In this document: one piece after another, positions 42,127 through 52,026 of the stretch
How positions within the stretch are numbered: the first letter of the stretch is position 1
Layout: every line of letters starts with the position of its first letter
Origin: an uncultured Clostridia bacterium
Lineage (GTDB): Bacteria > Bacillota > Clostridia > Oscillospirales > Ruminococcaceae
DNA length: 64,000 nt
Reading direction: 5' to 3'
Assembly: GCA_947628655.1 (NCBI GenBank)
Contig: CANRAS010000003.1
Span: 1-64,000 of the forward strand
The notes under the pieces: model-generated
The model's input: only the letters and a program-made list of their open reading frames with translations
What the model was told of the DNA's origin: nothing
The model's database searches: none
Position numbers and translations under genes: made by a program

Positions 42127-43443
42127 ATGTCGGTTAAGGTGATAGGCGCGGGGCTTGCGGGGTGCGAGGCGGCAATGCAGTTAGCACGGCGCGGTTTTTC
42201 CGTGGAACTTTACGAGATGAAACCCCAAAAGTTTACGCCCGCGCATAAGTACGAGGGTTTTGCGGAACTTGTCTGCTCAAATTCTCTAAAGTCGAAAAGC
42301 GCGGACAGCGCGTGCGGATTGCTTAAAGAGGAAATGCGAATGTTAGGCTCCGTTATCGTTCCCGCGGCGGAAAAGACAGCCGTGCCCGCGGGCGGAGCGC
42401 TCGCCGTGAACAGATACGCGTTTTCCGACGAGGTAACCCGAATTATCCGAAACGAGCCGAACATCACGGTGATAAGCGCGGAAGTGACGGAGTTTCCCGA
42501 AAAAAACGCGGTAATCTGTACAGGACCGCTGACGGGCGGCGCGTTTGCCGAAAAGATACGCGAAAGGTGCGGAGAGTATCTCAGCTTTTACGACGCGGCA
42601 GCGCCTATCGTGACCGCCGAAAGCATTGACTTTGACACGGCGTTTTGCCAGTCGCGCTATGATAAAGGCGGCGCGGATTATCTCAACTGCCCGATGAACA
42701 AGGACGAGTACGACGCTTTCTATAACGCGCTGATAAACGCCGAGAGCGCACCGCTCCACGAGTTCGACCGCCCCGAAGAAAGCGCGGGACTTAGGGTCTA
42801 CGAGGGCTGTATGCCCGTCGAGGTACTCGCAAAGCGCGGGTATGACAGCGTAAGATACGGCTGTATGAAACCCGTGGGGCTTACCGACCCGCGCACGGGA
42901 AAACGCCCCTACGCCGCCGTTCAGCTTAGAAAAGAGGACGCGGACGGGACGATGTATAATTTAGTCGGATTTCAGACGAACTTGAAATTCGGCGAACAGA
43001 AACGCGTCTTTTCGATGATACCGGGGCTTGAAAACGCGGAGTTCGTGAGATACGGCGTTATGCACCGCAACACGTTCCTGTACAGTCCGAAACTGCTGGA
43101 CGAGCATTTTATGCTCAAAGGTTCGGATAACGTGTTCTTCGCGGGGCAAATGACGGGCGTTGAGGGTTACGTCGAAAGCGCAATGTCGGGGATATGCGCA
43201 GGACGAGCATTAGCGGATATTCTTTCGGGAAAATCCCCGCTTTCTTTCCCGCGCACAACAATGACGGGCGCATTGTCGAATTATGTCGCGAACGCATTTA
43301 CATATAATTTCCAGCCCATGGGCGCTAATATGGGAATACTGCCTCCGATAAAAACGGCAGTGAGAAAGCAGAGCAAACAGGAGAAGTATCACGCGCTCTC
43401 GCAAAGGGCGCTGGCTGAATTAGAGGAACTTATTCGGATATAA
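42127..43443 (+). CDS. trmFO: tRNA m5U54 methyltransferase, folate-dependent
   Basis: A 438-residue FAD protein: VIGAGLAGCEAAMQLARRG at the N-terminus binds FAD, and the diagnostic KPQKFTPAHK, ELVCSNSLKS, GLLKEEMR and PRTTMTGALSNYV stretches follow. It makes ribothymidine at position 54 of tRNA using methylenetetrahydrofolate. GAGGAG precedes ATG. It follows topA by 21 bp, as in most Firmicutes. Confidence 0.97.
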   Translation: MSVKVIGAGLAGCEAAMQLARRGFSVELYEMKPQKFTPAHKYEGFAELVCSNSLKSKSADSACGLLKEEMRMLGSVIVPAAEKTAVPAGGALAVNRYAFSDEVTRIIRNEPNITVISAEVTEFPEKNAVICTGPLTGGAFAEKIRERCGEYLSFYDAAAPIVTAESIDFDTAFCQSRYDKGGADYLNCPMNKDEYDAFYNALINAESAPLHEFDRPEESAGLRVYEGCMPVEVLAKRGYDSVRYGCMKPVGLTDPRTGKRPYAAVQLRKEDADGTMYNLVGFQTNLKFGEQKRVFSMIPGLENAEFVRYGVMHRNTFLYSPKLLDEHFMLKGSDNVFFAGQMTGVEGYVESAMSGICAGRALADILSGKSPLSFPRTTMTGALSNYVANAFTYNFQPMGANMGILPPIKTAVRKQSKQEKYHALSQRALAELEELIRI

Positions 43444-43454
43444 GGAGAATTTTG

Positions 43455-44477
43455 ATGAGGATTGTAATAGACGGTTTCGGCGGGGACAACGCCCCCGACG
43501 AGGTACTTAAAGGCGCAGCGCTTGCCGTAAAGCAGTTAGGTGTGGAAGTCGCGGTTACGGGGGATTTAAAGGTACTTAAAGAGCGTATGTCGGCGCTCCA
43601 AATTCCCGAAAACGGCATAGAACTTGTACCCGCCGAGGGAGTAATAACGACGACGGACAACCCGCGCTCAATACTTAAAGCAAACGCAGGTACTTCAATG
43701 GGCGTGGCGTTTTATATGCTGGAACGCGGGGACGCGGACGCGTTTATTTCCGCGGGAAGTACCGCCGCGCTTGTTTTGGGCGGTACGCTTATCGAAAAGC
43801 GCATAAAGGGCGTTAAGCGCACGGCGCTCGTGCCGTTAATGCCCGCCGCGAACGGCGTTAAGTACGCGGTAATGGACGGCGGTGCAAATCTCGACTGCCG
43901 ACCCGAAATGCTCCTGCAGTTCGCGATTTTGGGCAGTTGTTTTATGGAAACGACAATGGGCGTAAAAAATCCGCGTATCGGTTTACTTAACATAGGCACG
44001 GAGGACGAAAAGGGCAGAGAACTCGAACACGAGGCGAAAGACCTGTTGGATAAGCAGAGTACGCTGAATTTCTTAGGCTATGTAGAGGCGCGCGAGGCTC
44101 CGCTCGGCGCGGTGGACGTGCTTGTGACCGACGGCTTTACGGGAAACGTGTTCCTCAAAGCCTGCGAGGGTATGGGCGTTTTGATGAAAGATTCGCTGAA
44201 ACAAGTGATGTTCGCAAATCTCAAAACGAAGATAGGCGCGCTCTTAGTCAAGAAACAGCTCGGAAAAGTTATGCGCCATCTGGATTATAAGGAAATAGGC
44301 GGTTCGCCCCTCCTAGGCACGGCAAAGCCCGTGTTCAAGGCGCACGGTTCAAGCGATGAAAAAGCGTTCCTCGGAGCGTTCCGTCAGGCGAAGATATTTG
44401 TCGAAAACAACACGATAGAAAAAATGACCGAGGCTATTTCTCGCATAACTCCCGAGGGGGTAGTGTGGGATGAGTGA
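43455..44477 (+). CDS. plsX: Phosphate acyltransferase PlsX
   Basis: A 340-residue enzyme that converts acyl-ACP to acyl-phosphate for phospholipid synthesis. ATG 43455 is chosen (AAGGAG 8 bases upstream); TTG 43452 is also in frame. The N-terminus IVIDGFGGDNAPDEVLKGA and SAGSTAALVLGG, MDGGANLDCRPEML and VTDGFTGNVFLKACEG are diagnostic. fabD-fabG-acpP, which often follow plsX, are absent here; rnc overlaps by 8 bp instead. Confidence 0.96.
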   Translation: MRIVIDGFGGDNAPDEVLKGAALAVKQLGVEVAVTGDLKVLKERMSALQIPENGIELVPAEGVITTTDNPRSILKANAGTSMGVAFYMLERGDADAFISAGSTAALVLGGTLIEKRIKGVKRTALVPLMPAANGVKYAVMDGGANLDCRPEMLLQFAILGSCFMETTMGVKNPRIGLLNIGTEDEKGRELEHEAKDLLDKQSTLNFLGYVEAREAPLGAVDVLVTDGFTGNVFLKACEGMGVLMKDSLKQVMFANLKTKIGALLVKKQLGKVMRHLDYKEIGGSPLLGTAKPVFKAHGSSDEKAFLGAFRQAKIFVENNTIEKMTEAISRITPEGVVWDE

Positions 44478-45168
44478 GTTTAAAGAACTTGCGGAACTTG
44501 AGCGGAAAATCGGTTACGAATTTAAAAACCGCGAACTTCTTCACCACGCAATGACCCATTCGAGCTATTCGGGAGGAAAGAATTACGAATGTAACGAGCG
44601 TTTGGAATTTCTGGGCGACGCGGTTTTGCAGCTTACTGTTTCAAAGTATCTGTTCACGAATATGAAAAACCTCCCCGAAGGCGAACTTACAAAACTCCGC
44701 GCGTCAATCGTGTGTGAAAACTCGCTTTATTCGTTTGCAAAGCGCATAGACCTAGGGAAATATATTCTCTTAGGCAAGGGCGAAGAAATAACGGGCGGGC
44801 GCGACAGAAAGTCGATTTTGTCCGACGCGTTTGAGGCGATGATAGCGGCGGTCTATCTTGACGGCGGCGACGAGCAGTCCGCAAAGATGATACTGTCGTT
44901 CGTGCCTGACATTGAGGCGCTGAAGTCGGGCAAGGTGCGCCTTGGCGACTATAAAACGATACTTCAGGAGATAATCCAGAAGAACCCCGAAGAGCATATT
45001 TCGTACAAGGTCGAGGAGTTTGACGGACCGCATAATCACAGAACGTTCACCGCGAATGTACTGCTTAACGGACAGTCCATAGGGAAAGGTTCGGGACATT
45101 CCAAAAAAGAGGCGGAGCAGGCGGCGGCAAAAGAGGCGGTAAGGCTTATGGGTTATGAAACGGACTAA
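44470..45168 (+). CDS. rnc: Ribonuclease III
   Basis: A 232-residue double-strand RNA endonuclease. The signature NERLEFLGDAVLQL holds the catalytic Glu and Asp, and DAFEAMIAAVYLDGG the second pair; the C-terminal dsRNA-binding domain runs from GDYKTILQEIIQK to SKKEAEQAAAKEAV. It overlaps plsX by 8 bp and the next gene by 14 bp, indicating coupled translation. Confidence 0.97.
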   Translation: MSEFKELAELERKIGYEFKNRELLHHAMTHSSYSGGKNYECNERLEFLGDAVLQLTVSKYLFTNMKNLPEGELTKLRASIVCENSLYSFAKRIDLGKYILLGKGEEITGGRDRKSILSDAFEAMIAAVYLDGGDEQSAKMILSFVPDIEALKSGKVRLGDYKTILQEIIQKNPEEHISYKVEEFDGPHNHRTFTANVLLNGQSIGKGSGHSKKEAEQAAAKEAVRLMGYETD

Positions 45169-46156
45169 TATCTCGATTTTTATTCCGCATATCGGCTGTC
45201 CGCACAGATGTTCTTTCTGCGACCAGCGCACGATTTCGGGCGCACAAAAACCGCCGACCGCCGACGAGGTTTCCGCGTTGCTATGCGGGCAAGCCCCGCA
45301 TTTGACGGAGAACGGTACATTGGCGCAAATCGCGTTTTTCGGAGGAAGTTTCACGGCGATACCGCGCGGATATATGGAAGAATTGCTGAAAGCCGCAAGC
45401 GACGCGGTAAAGCGGTTTCCGTGCTATACGGGAATACGCTGTTCCACCCGCCCCGACTGCATAAGCGAGGAAATTCTGGAACTTCTAGCGTCCTACGGAA
45501 TGACCGCCATAGAACTTGGCGCGCAGTCAATGAACGACGAGGTGCTGAAAGCGAACGAGCGCGGACATACCGCCGATGACGTTCGCCGCGCGGCGCGTCT
45601 TATAAGGCAAAGCGGAATAGAACTCGGCTTGCAGATGATGACGGGATTGTATAAAGATACTCCCGAACGTTGCCTATATACAGCGGACGAGTTCATAAAG
45701 CTGTCGCCCGATACCGTGAGGATTTATCCGACCGTGATTTTGAAGAACACAACGCTTGGCAGTCTTTACGAAAAAGGCGAATACAAATCGTTCGGCTTTG
45801 ATGAAACGGTGGAACTCTGCGCAAAACTGCTGTCCATTTTTGAGAGCAATAATATACAGGTAATAAGGCTCGGACTTCATTCAAGCGGAGATATTTCCCG
45901 CGATATGTTAGGGGGAGTATACCACCCCGCGTTTCGCGAGATAGTCGAAAGCCGCGCCGTACTTCGCGCTTTGACAGAGCGTTTTAACGCTTTGCCAAAC
46001 GGTAACTATGCGGTTTTTACGGATAAGAGAAACATCAGTCGGGTAATCGGGCAAAAGCGCTGTAATATTCGTGCTTTGGGAGCGCTCGGCTATAACATAA
46101 TCGTTAAAGAACGCGAGGGCGAAACGCTTGACATTGCCCCGCAAAAGGAGATTTAA
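45155..46156 (+). CDS. Elp3-like radical SAM protein
   Basis: A 333-residue radical SAM enzyme with the cluster motif Cys15-x3-Cys19-x2-Cys22 (IGCPHRCSFC). It continues FFGGSFTAIP, IRCSTRPDCIS, GAQSMNDEVL and VRIYPTVILKNTTLG, typical of the Elp3-related group, but the acetyltransferase domain of true Elp3 is missing and a short C-terminal domain replaces it. It is conserved between rnc and smc in many clostridia; a tRNA-modifying role is plausible but unproven. Its stop shares bases with the smc start (TAATG). Confidence 0.88.
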   Translation: MKRTNISIFIPHIGCPHRCSFCDQRTISGAQKPPTADEVSALLCGQAPHLTENGTLAQIAFFGGSFTAIPRGYMEELLKAASDAVKRFPCYTGIRCSTRPDCISEEILELLASYGMTAIELGAQSMNDEVLKANERGHTADDVRRAARLIRQSGIELGLQMMTGLYKDTPERCLYTADEFIKLSPDTVRIYPTVILKNTTLGSLYEKGEYKSFGFDETVELCAKLLSIFESNNIQVIRLGLHSSGDISRDMLGGVYHPAFREIVESRAVLRALTERFNALPNGNYAVFTDKRNISRVIGQKRCNIRALGALGYNIIVKEREGETLDIAPQKEI

Positions 46157-49100
46157 TGCTTTTTAAAAGTCTTGAAATACAAGGATTTAAGTCGTTCGCC
46201 GACAAGACCGTTTTGACATTCGACACGAAAACCACGGCAGTCGTAGGTTCAAACGGAAACGGCAAAAGCAATATTTCGGACGCGCTGCGCTGGGTAATGG
46301 GAGAGCAGGGCGCAAAAACTCTGCGCGGCGAAAAAATGGAGGACGTTATTTTCCACGGCACGGTAGAGCGCAAACCGATGGGATTTGCGCACGTCGCGCT
46401 GACGATTGACAACGCCGACCGCGCATTGTCCGTTGACGCTGATGAAGTCGTGATTTCGCGCAAACTCTACCGTTCGGGCGAGAGCGAATATCTTATAAAC
46501 GGCAGGAAATCCCGCCTTAAAGACGTTCAGGAACTTCTGATGGGAACGGGTTTAGGTCGCGACGGCTATTCGATAATCGGTCAGGGCAGAGTAGCAGAAA
46601 TAGTCAACGCCCGCGATACGCAGAGGCGGGAGATTTTCGAAGAGGCGGCGGGCGTTTCGCTTTTCCTGCACAAAAAAGCGGACGCGGAAAAGCAGTTAGC
46701 GCAAGCCGAGGAAAATATGACGCGCCAGCGCGACCTTATCCGAGTTGACGAGGAAAGACTTCCCATTCTCAAAAAGCAGTCGGAAAAGGCGCTGAAAGCG
46801 TCCGAACTTATGCAGAAGAAAAAGGAACTTGAAATTTCCGTTTCTGTCGCAAGACTAAATGAAAAGCGCGAAACGCTTTCGCAAATCAGCGACGATTTGT
46901 TGATTAACCGCGGAGAGTGCGAGCATTTCGAGCGCGACATCAAAAAAGCGGAGGACGAAATAGAAAACCTAGGCGATGATAAATTGGCAACACAGGGCAG
47001 ATTAGAGCGCGTTCGCGCGAGCGTACAGGACGCTAATGATTTACTCGCCGAAAAACGCGCGGAAATTTCCGTCGCGGAAAACGACCTTAAACACAACGAA
47101 GAACGCCGCGCGGAACTTACCGGGCAATTAAGCAGCGCAAAGGAAAACTCCGCGACATTCGACGAGCAGATAAAGGAAGTAGAGGGAAAAATAGACGGCG
47201 CGCAAAAATCGGCTGAAGAATACGAGAAAAAAGCCGCCGAATACAGTAAAGTCTTAGATGATATTTCCAACCGCAATTCCGCCGCGGGCGAGGAATATTC
47301 CGCGCTCGAAAGCGAACTTGCCCGCCTGCGTTCCGAGGAGGCAAAGCAGGAACTTGCCGTATCAATGGCAAAGCGCACGGCAGGGGAGGCTGAAACCCAA
47401 AAGCAAAACTTTCTAAGCGACCTGTCAGACGGCGAAGTGAAAACGCGCGAGTATAAAGAAGAACTCGCGAAAGTAAAGAAAACCGCCGTCCAAAACGCCG
47501 AGGAAAAGGACACGGCGAAAAATCGCCTTGCGGGTATGGAGCGCTTAGCCGAGGGCAAGCAAAAGCGCTATGACGAAACGCGCAAAGCGCTTGACGAAGT
47601 AAACTCAAAACTCAACGAAAAACAGCAGCGCTATCGCGTATTGTCCGATATAGAAAAGAGCAAAGAGGGTTACAACCGCGCGGTAAAGGAAATACTTTTA
47701 GCGGGAGAGCAGGGGAGAATACACGGTATACACGGCATTGTCGCCGATGTTATAACAGTACCGCAAAAATACGTTACGGCTATTGAAACCGTACTGAATT
47801 CCGTTATGCAGAATATTATCGTGGACGACGAGGAAACCGCGACGCGGTGTATTCGGTTTTTAAAGGAAACAAACGCGGGCAGAGCGACATTCTATCCCTT
47901 AACGTCGATGAAAGGGCGCACCCTGAACGAAAACGGTCTGCGCGGCGAAAACGGCTTTGAGGGCATTGCCTCCGAACTCGTGGAATGTGCCGACGAATAC
48001 GCGCAAATCATATCCAACCTTTTAGGGCTTACGGCGGTAGTGGACGATATAGACACCGCGACCGTTATCGGAAAGAAATACGGCTATAAATTCCGCATCG
48101 TCACGCTTGACGGACAGTTGGTAAACGCGGGAGGTTCGTTTACGGGCGGTTCTAAAATAAGCCGAGGGGGAATTATCTCCCGCAAGCAGGAACTTGACGC
48201 GCTGTTTTCCGAAATTGCAAAGCTAAAGGAGAGCGCCGCCGCAAAAAGCGAGGAGTTCGAGCGCTACAAAGCGGAAATCGCGAAATTCAATATCGAAAGC
48301 GAGGGTATGACCGAGCGCATACGCGAATTAGAACAGGAGGAAATCCGCAGCGGCGCGGAAGTGTCAAGGCTTACAAGCCTTATAGAACAGCTTGACGCTC
48401 AAAGCGAAACCGCGCGCAGAACGCTTGAAAACTTCGACAATCAGATAAATCAGCAGACAAAACTCGCCGAAACCGCAAATCAAGCGAAAGATGAATTGCA
48501 AAAACAAATAGCGGAACTTGAAACCCGTCAGGAGGAGCAAAGCGGAAAGCGCACGGAAACCGAAAACAAACTGCGTGATATTTCCGAAAAACTTAAACAA
48601 TGCAACCTCGATAAACTCGCCTGCGAACGTGACATTGACGTGTTCAGACAGCAGATAAAGAACATAGAGGAAAACCGTAAAACGCTCGTTGAAAACAGCG
48701 ACGGCTACAAACGCGCGATGGCTGAACTCGACGGGCAGGATCGCGAAATCCGCGAAAAAATCGAGCGCGTAAAGCGCGAGATTACCCAAAGCGCGGGAGA
48801 GCTTAACGAAAAAACCGACGAGATAACCGCGCTTACAAACGAGATAAACGAGTTCGACCGCAAGATAAGCGAACTTCACCGCAATATCAACGACTATAAC
48901 CGCGACAAGGAGAAATTCTCCCGCGAAGTCGCGCGTCTTGACGAGCGTCAGGTGACTGTTCAAAAAGAGTATGACAAGATAGTTGCGTTGCTTTTCGATA
49001 GTTATACGCTTACGGTGTCCGAGGCGCAGGAGCAGGCAAAAGTCCCCGAAAATCTCCGCACCGCTGAAAACGATTTAGCGGAACTCAGCAAGGAAATAAA

Positions 49101-49725
49101 CGCCTTAGGCATTATCAATATGGCGTCGATTGAGGAATACGAACTTGTGTCAAAACGGTACGAGTTTCAGTCAAAGCAGTTAAAGGACATTGAGGACAGC
49201 AAGCGCGAACTTGAAAAACTGATAGCTGAAATGACGGAGAGCATAAAAACGCAGTTTCTCGACAGTTTCAACGACATTAACCGCCATTTCAAGAACGTTT
49301 TCGTGCAGATATTCGGAGAGGGCGCACACGCCGAACTCGAACTCACAAACCCCGAAGACGTTTTGAATTCGGGAATAGAAATAAAAGCCGCGCCTCCGGG
49401 AAAGGTAATTAAAAACCTTATTTCGCTGTCGGGCGGCGAGCAGGCAATGGTGGCAATAACTATCTATTTCGCGATACTTATGCACCGCCCGACGCCGTTT
49501 TGTATGCTCGACGAGGTAGACGCGCCCCTTGACGTTGTGAATGTTGAAAAATACATAAACTACCTCAATCGTTTCAGCAATCACACACAGCTTATGATAA
49601 TCTCGCACCGCCGCGGCACTATAGAGGGCTGTAAAGTCCTTTACGGCGTTTTTATGCAGGAAAAGGGCGTTTCGCGCCTGTTAAGGCAGGAACTTACCGA
49701 TGATTTGGAAGGAGTAACGAACTAA
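46156..49725 (+). CDS. smc: Chromosome partition protein SMC
   Basis: A 1189-residue SMC. Walker A GSNGNGKSN near residue 32, long coiled coils, the central hinge (about residues 500-670, containing GIHGIVADVITVP and GGSFTGGSKISRGGIISR), and a C-terminal LSGGEQAMVAITIYFAI signature with Walker B FCMLDEVDAPLD. This is the usual full length. It condenses and segregates DNA with ScpA and ScpB. It overlaps the radical SAM gene by one base and is followed by ftsY after 2 bp, the common smc-ftsY pair. Confidence 0.98.
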   Translation: MLFKSLEIQGFKSFADKTVLTFDTKTTAVVGSNGNGKSNISDALRWVMGEQGAKTLRGEKMEDVIFHGTVERKPMGFAHVALTIDNADRALSVDADEVVISRKLYRSGESEYLINGRKSRLKDVQELLMGTGLGRDGYSIIGQGRVAEIVNARDTQRREIFEEAAGVSLFLHKKADAEKQLAQAEENMTRQRDLIRVDEERLPILKKQSEKALKASELMQKKKELEISVSVARLNEKRETLSQISDDLLINRGECEHFERDIKKAEDEIENLGDDKLATQGRLERVRASVQDANDLLAEKRAEISVAENDLKHNEERRAELTGQLSSAKENSATFDEQIKEVEGKIDGAQKSAEEYEKKAAEYSKVLDDISNRNSAAGEEYSALESELARLRSEEAKQELAVSMAKRTAGEAETQKQNFLSDLSDGEVKTREYKEELAKVKKTAVQNAEEKDTAKNRLAGMERLAEGKQKRYDETRKALDEVNSKLNEKQQRYRVLSDIEKSKEGYNRAVKEILLAGEQGRIHGIHGIVADVITVPQKYVTAIETVLNSVMQNIIVDDEETATRCIRFLKETNAGRATFYPLTSMKGRTLNENGLRGENGFEGIASELVECADEYAQIISNLLGLTAVVDDIDTATVIGKKYGYKFRIVTLDGQLVNAGGSFTGGSKISRGGIISRKQELDALFSEIAKLKESAAAKSEEFERYKAEIAKFNIESEGMTERIRELEQEEIRSGAEVSRLTSLIEQLDAQSETARRTLENFDNQINQQTKLAETANQAKDELQKQIAELETRQEEQSGKRTETENKLRDISEKLKQCNLDKLACERDIDVFRQQIKNIEENRKTLVENSDGYKRAMAELDGQDREIREKIERVKREITQSAGELNEKTDEITALTNEINEFDRKISELHRNINDYNRDKEKFSREVARLDERQVTVQKEYDKIVALLFDSYTLTVSEAQEQAKVPENLRTAENDLAELSKEINALGIINMASIEEYELVSKRYEFQSKQLKDIEDSKRELEKLIAEMTESIKTQFLDSFNDINRHFKNVFVQIFGEGAHAELELTNPEDVLNSGIEIKAAPPGKVIKNLISLSGGEQAMVAITIYFAILMHRPTPFCMLDEVDAPLDVVNVEKYINYLNRFSNHTQLMIISHRRGTIEGCKVLYGVFMQEKGVSRLLRQELTDDLEGVTN

Positions 49726-49727
49726 GT

Positions 49728-50861
49728 ATGGGATTATTTGATAAATTCAAAAAGAAAAACGGCGAAGAACTCCCCGAACAGCCCGAACAGACAGAGGAGC
49801 AAACCGCCGATACCGAAAATCAGCCCGCCCCCGCCGACCCCGCCGAGGACGGCGCGCGTCCCTCGCTCCTTGAACGTTTAAGCGGCGGCGCGCCTATCTT
49901 TACCGACCACGAAAGCGATATTCAGTATAACGAGGAGTACGCCGCGCAGGAGAAAGAGCGCAGTTTCTACAAGCTGAAAGAGGGACTGAAAAAGACCAAA
50001 GACGGCTTTATGTCCAAAGTGGAACTGCTGATAAACTCTTTCACGAAGATAGACGAGGATTTCTTTGACGAACTCGAAGAAACGCTGATATTATCCGACA
50101 TAGGCGCGCAGACCTCGGCGAATATCTGCGATAAACTCCGCGCGGAAGTAAAGAAAACGGGCGTTACCGACCCCGCCGAAGTAAAGCAGATGTTAAAGAA
50201 TATCATCACGGAAATTCTCACGGGCGGCAACGAACTGAATATTTCGACAAAACCGTCCGTTATAATGGTGATAGGCGTAAACGGCGCGGGAAAAACCACG
50301 ACAATCGGCAAAATGGCGGCGAATTTCAAGGCGCAGGGTAAAAAAGTTATCGTGGCGGCGGCGGACACGTTCCGCGCGGCGGCTATCGACCAGCTGAACG
50401 TCTGGACGGAAAGAGCGGGCGTTGATATTGTAAAGCACGGCGAGGGCAGCGACCCTGCCGCGGTGATATTCGACGCGATTTCCGCCGCCAAGGCGCGCGG
50501 CGCGGATATAGTCTTGTGCGATACGGCGGGCAGACTTCACAACAAGAAAAATCTTATGGACGAACTAAAGAAGATAGCGCGCGTAATTTCACGGGAACTT
50601 CCCGGCGCCGCTATTGAAACACTCCTCGTACTTGACGCCACGACGGGGCAAAACGCCGTAAGTCAGGCGCAGCTTTTCAACGAAGCCGCCGATATTACGG
50701 GAATTGTCCTCACAAAGCTGGACGGCACGGCGAAAGGCGGTATCATTATCCCGATAAAGGACGAATTGGGGCTTTCTGTAAAACTTGTCGGCGTAGGCGA
50801 AAAAATAGACGATCTTCAGCCGTTTGTCCCCGAAGATTATGTGAACGTGCTTTTCGATTAG
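49728..50861 (+). CDS. ftsY: Signal recognition particle receptor FtsY
   Basis: A 377-residue SRP GTPase. The acidic N-terminal A domain (about 85 residues rich in Glu, Pro, Gln) precedes the NG domain: GVNGAGKTTTIGKMA (G1), DTFRAAAIDQL, DTAGRLHNKKNLMDEL (G3), TKLDGTAKGG (G4) and GVGEKIDDLQPF. It docks SRP-bound ribosomes at the membrane. It is the last gene of the topA-to-ftsY run; a promoter and repeat element follow. Confidence 0.97.
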   Translation: MGLFDKFKKKNGEELPEQPEQTEEQTADTENQPAPADPAEDGARPSLLERLSGGAPIFTDHESDIQYNEEYAAQEKERSFYKLKEGLKKTKDGFMSKVELLINSFTKIDEDFFDELEETLILSDIGAQTSANICDKLRAEVKKTGVTDPAEVKQMLKNIITEILTGGNELNISTKPSVIMVIGVNGAGKTTTIGKMAANFKAQGKKVIVAAADTFRAAAIDQLNVWTERAGVDIVKHGEGSDPAAVIFDAISAAKARGADIVLCDTAGRLHNKKNLMDELKKIARVISRELPGAAIETLLVLDATTGQNAVSQAQLFNEAADITGIVLTKLDGTAKGGIIIPIKDELGLSVKLVGVGEKIDDLQPFVPEDYVNVLFD

Positions 50862-50896
50862 CAAAAATTCCCCGTTAAAACCGAAAATATCGGTAC

Positions 50897-51015
50897 TTGA
50901 CTTTAATTGTTTTATATGCTATAATATAGACAACGCAATATCTTTAACAGGATAAACCGTATAACTCAAAGGGGCATTATATTGGTATGGGGCAAAGCCT
51001 CTTTGTGCTATAATA
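50897..51015 (+). repeat. Single dispersed copy of the 89-bp promoter-plus-hairpin element
   Basis: TTGACT (50897-50902), 17-bp spacer, TATAAT (50920-50925), then the same middle sequence as at 29.1 kb (GCAATATCTTTAACAGGATA) and the end hairpin CAAAGGGGC/GCCTCTTTG. A second TATAAT begins at 51009, exactly 89 bp after the first. It lies between ftsY and rdgB, and the next start codon is 77 bp after the second TATAAT. Confidence 0.9.
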
Positions 51016-51090
51016 GTATTGTATAACTAATTAAACGCAAAACAGCGTTTTGCGAAACGCTTTATAAAATTGTTTGAGAAAGGATTATTT

Positions 51091-51726
51091 ATGAAACAAC
51101 AACTTCCTTCAGGCGAAGAACAATCCCCCGACCGAAAACGGCTTATAATCGCGTCAAACAACGCGGGAAAAATCCGCGAGTTTAAAGAACTTCTAAGCCC
51201 GTACGGCTTTGAGGTGATTTCTATGCGCGACGCGGGATTTAACGGCGATATTGTCGAGGACGGCGAAACGTTCGAGGAAAACGCACATATCAAGGCGAGA
51301 ACGGTTTTCGAGGCGACAGGAGAACCCACAATAGCCGATGACAGCGGTCTGGAGATAGATTTTCTGGACGGCGCGCCGGGTGTGTATTCCGCGCGGTACG
51401 CGGGCGAGAACGCGACGGACGAGGAACGCTGCGCAAAGGTACTAAACGAAATGCACGGCGTTGCAAGAGAATTGCGCGACGCGCGGTTCGTATGCACGCT
51501 GTACTTCGTTTACGCGGAGGACGACGAGTATTCCGTCCGCGGAGAAGTGAACGGCTACATAGGTTATGAACCGCAGGGGAAAAACGGATTTGGCTATGAC
51601 CCGATTTTTATGCTGAATGACGATGAAAGTATGGCGGATTTGGACGAGGGGGAGAAAAACCGTATCTCTCACCGCGCTATGGCTTTCCGCAAGCTATCGG
51701 AAATATTAAAGGAGAAATTTTCTTGA
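51091..51726 (+). CDS. rdgB: XTP/dITP diphosphatase (RdgB/HAM1)
   Basis: A 211-residue nucleotide-pool cleaning enzyme. ATG 51091 has AAAGGA upstream. The family pattern is complete: IIASNNAGKIREFKELL, ETFEENAHIKART, IADDSGLEIDFLDGAPGVYSARYAG, GYEPQGKNGFGYDPIF and RISHRAMAF. A longer than usual N-terminal lead (KQQLPSGEEQSPDRKR) precedes the core. It hydrolyses dITP and XTP. It is followed directly by yhbY. Confidence 0.96.
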   Translation: MKQQLPSGEEQSPDRKRLIIASNNAGKIREFKELLSPYGFEVISMRDAGFNGDIVEDGETFEENAHIKARTVFEATGEPTIADDSGLEIDFLDGAPGVYSARYAGENATDEERCAKVLNEMHGVARELRDARFVCTLYFVYAEDDEYSVRGEVNGYIGYEPQGKNGFGYDPIFMLNDDESMADLDEGEKNRISHRAMAFRKLSEILKEKFS

Positions 51727-52026
51727 ATGTTGACAAGTAAACAAAGAGCAAAACTGCGTTCGACGGCGCAAAGCTATGACCCGATATTCTATATCGGCAA
51801 ATCGGGGATTTCGGACGAGATAATTTCTCAGCTGGAGAACGCGATAAACGCGCGGGAACTGATAAAGCTGGGCGTTCAGGAGAACTGCGAGTATTCCGCG
51901 CGGGAGGCCGCCGATATAATCGCGCCGAAACTTTCCGCGGACGTTGTGGCGGTCATCGGCAGGAAATTCGTACTCTTTCGGCGCAGCCGCGACCCAAAAA
52001 AGCGGGTGATAGACCTTGGGAAGTAA
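51727..52026 (+). CDS. yhbY: YhbY/CRM-domain RNA-binding protein
   Basis: A 99-residue CRM protein beginning LTSKQRAKLRSTAQSYDPIFYIGKSGIS, with the conserved ELIKLGVQ and VAVIGRKFVLFRRS. It associates with the assembling 50S subunit. ATG immediately follows the rdgB stop, and the gene overlaps nadD by 11 bp; the order rdgB-yhbY-nadD-yqeK-rsfS is typical of Firmicutes. Confidence 0.95.
   Translation: MLTSKQRAKLRSTAQSYDPIFYIGKSGISDEIISQLENAINARELIKLGVQENCEYSAREAADIIAPKLSADVVAVIGRKFVLFRRSRDPKKRVIDLGK

Noticed and set aside
46581-47558. 325-codon minus-strand frame inside smc
   Set aside because: It is Ser/Phe/Ala-rich, as expected for the antisense of Glu/Lys-rich coiled coil codons; a shadow.
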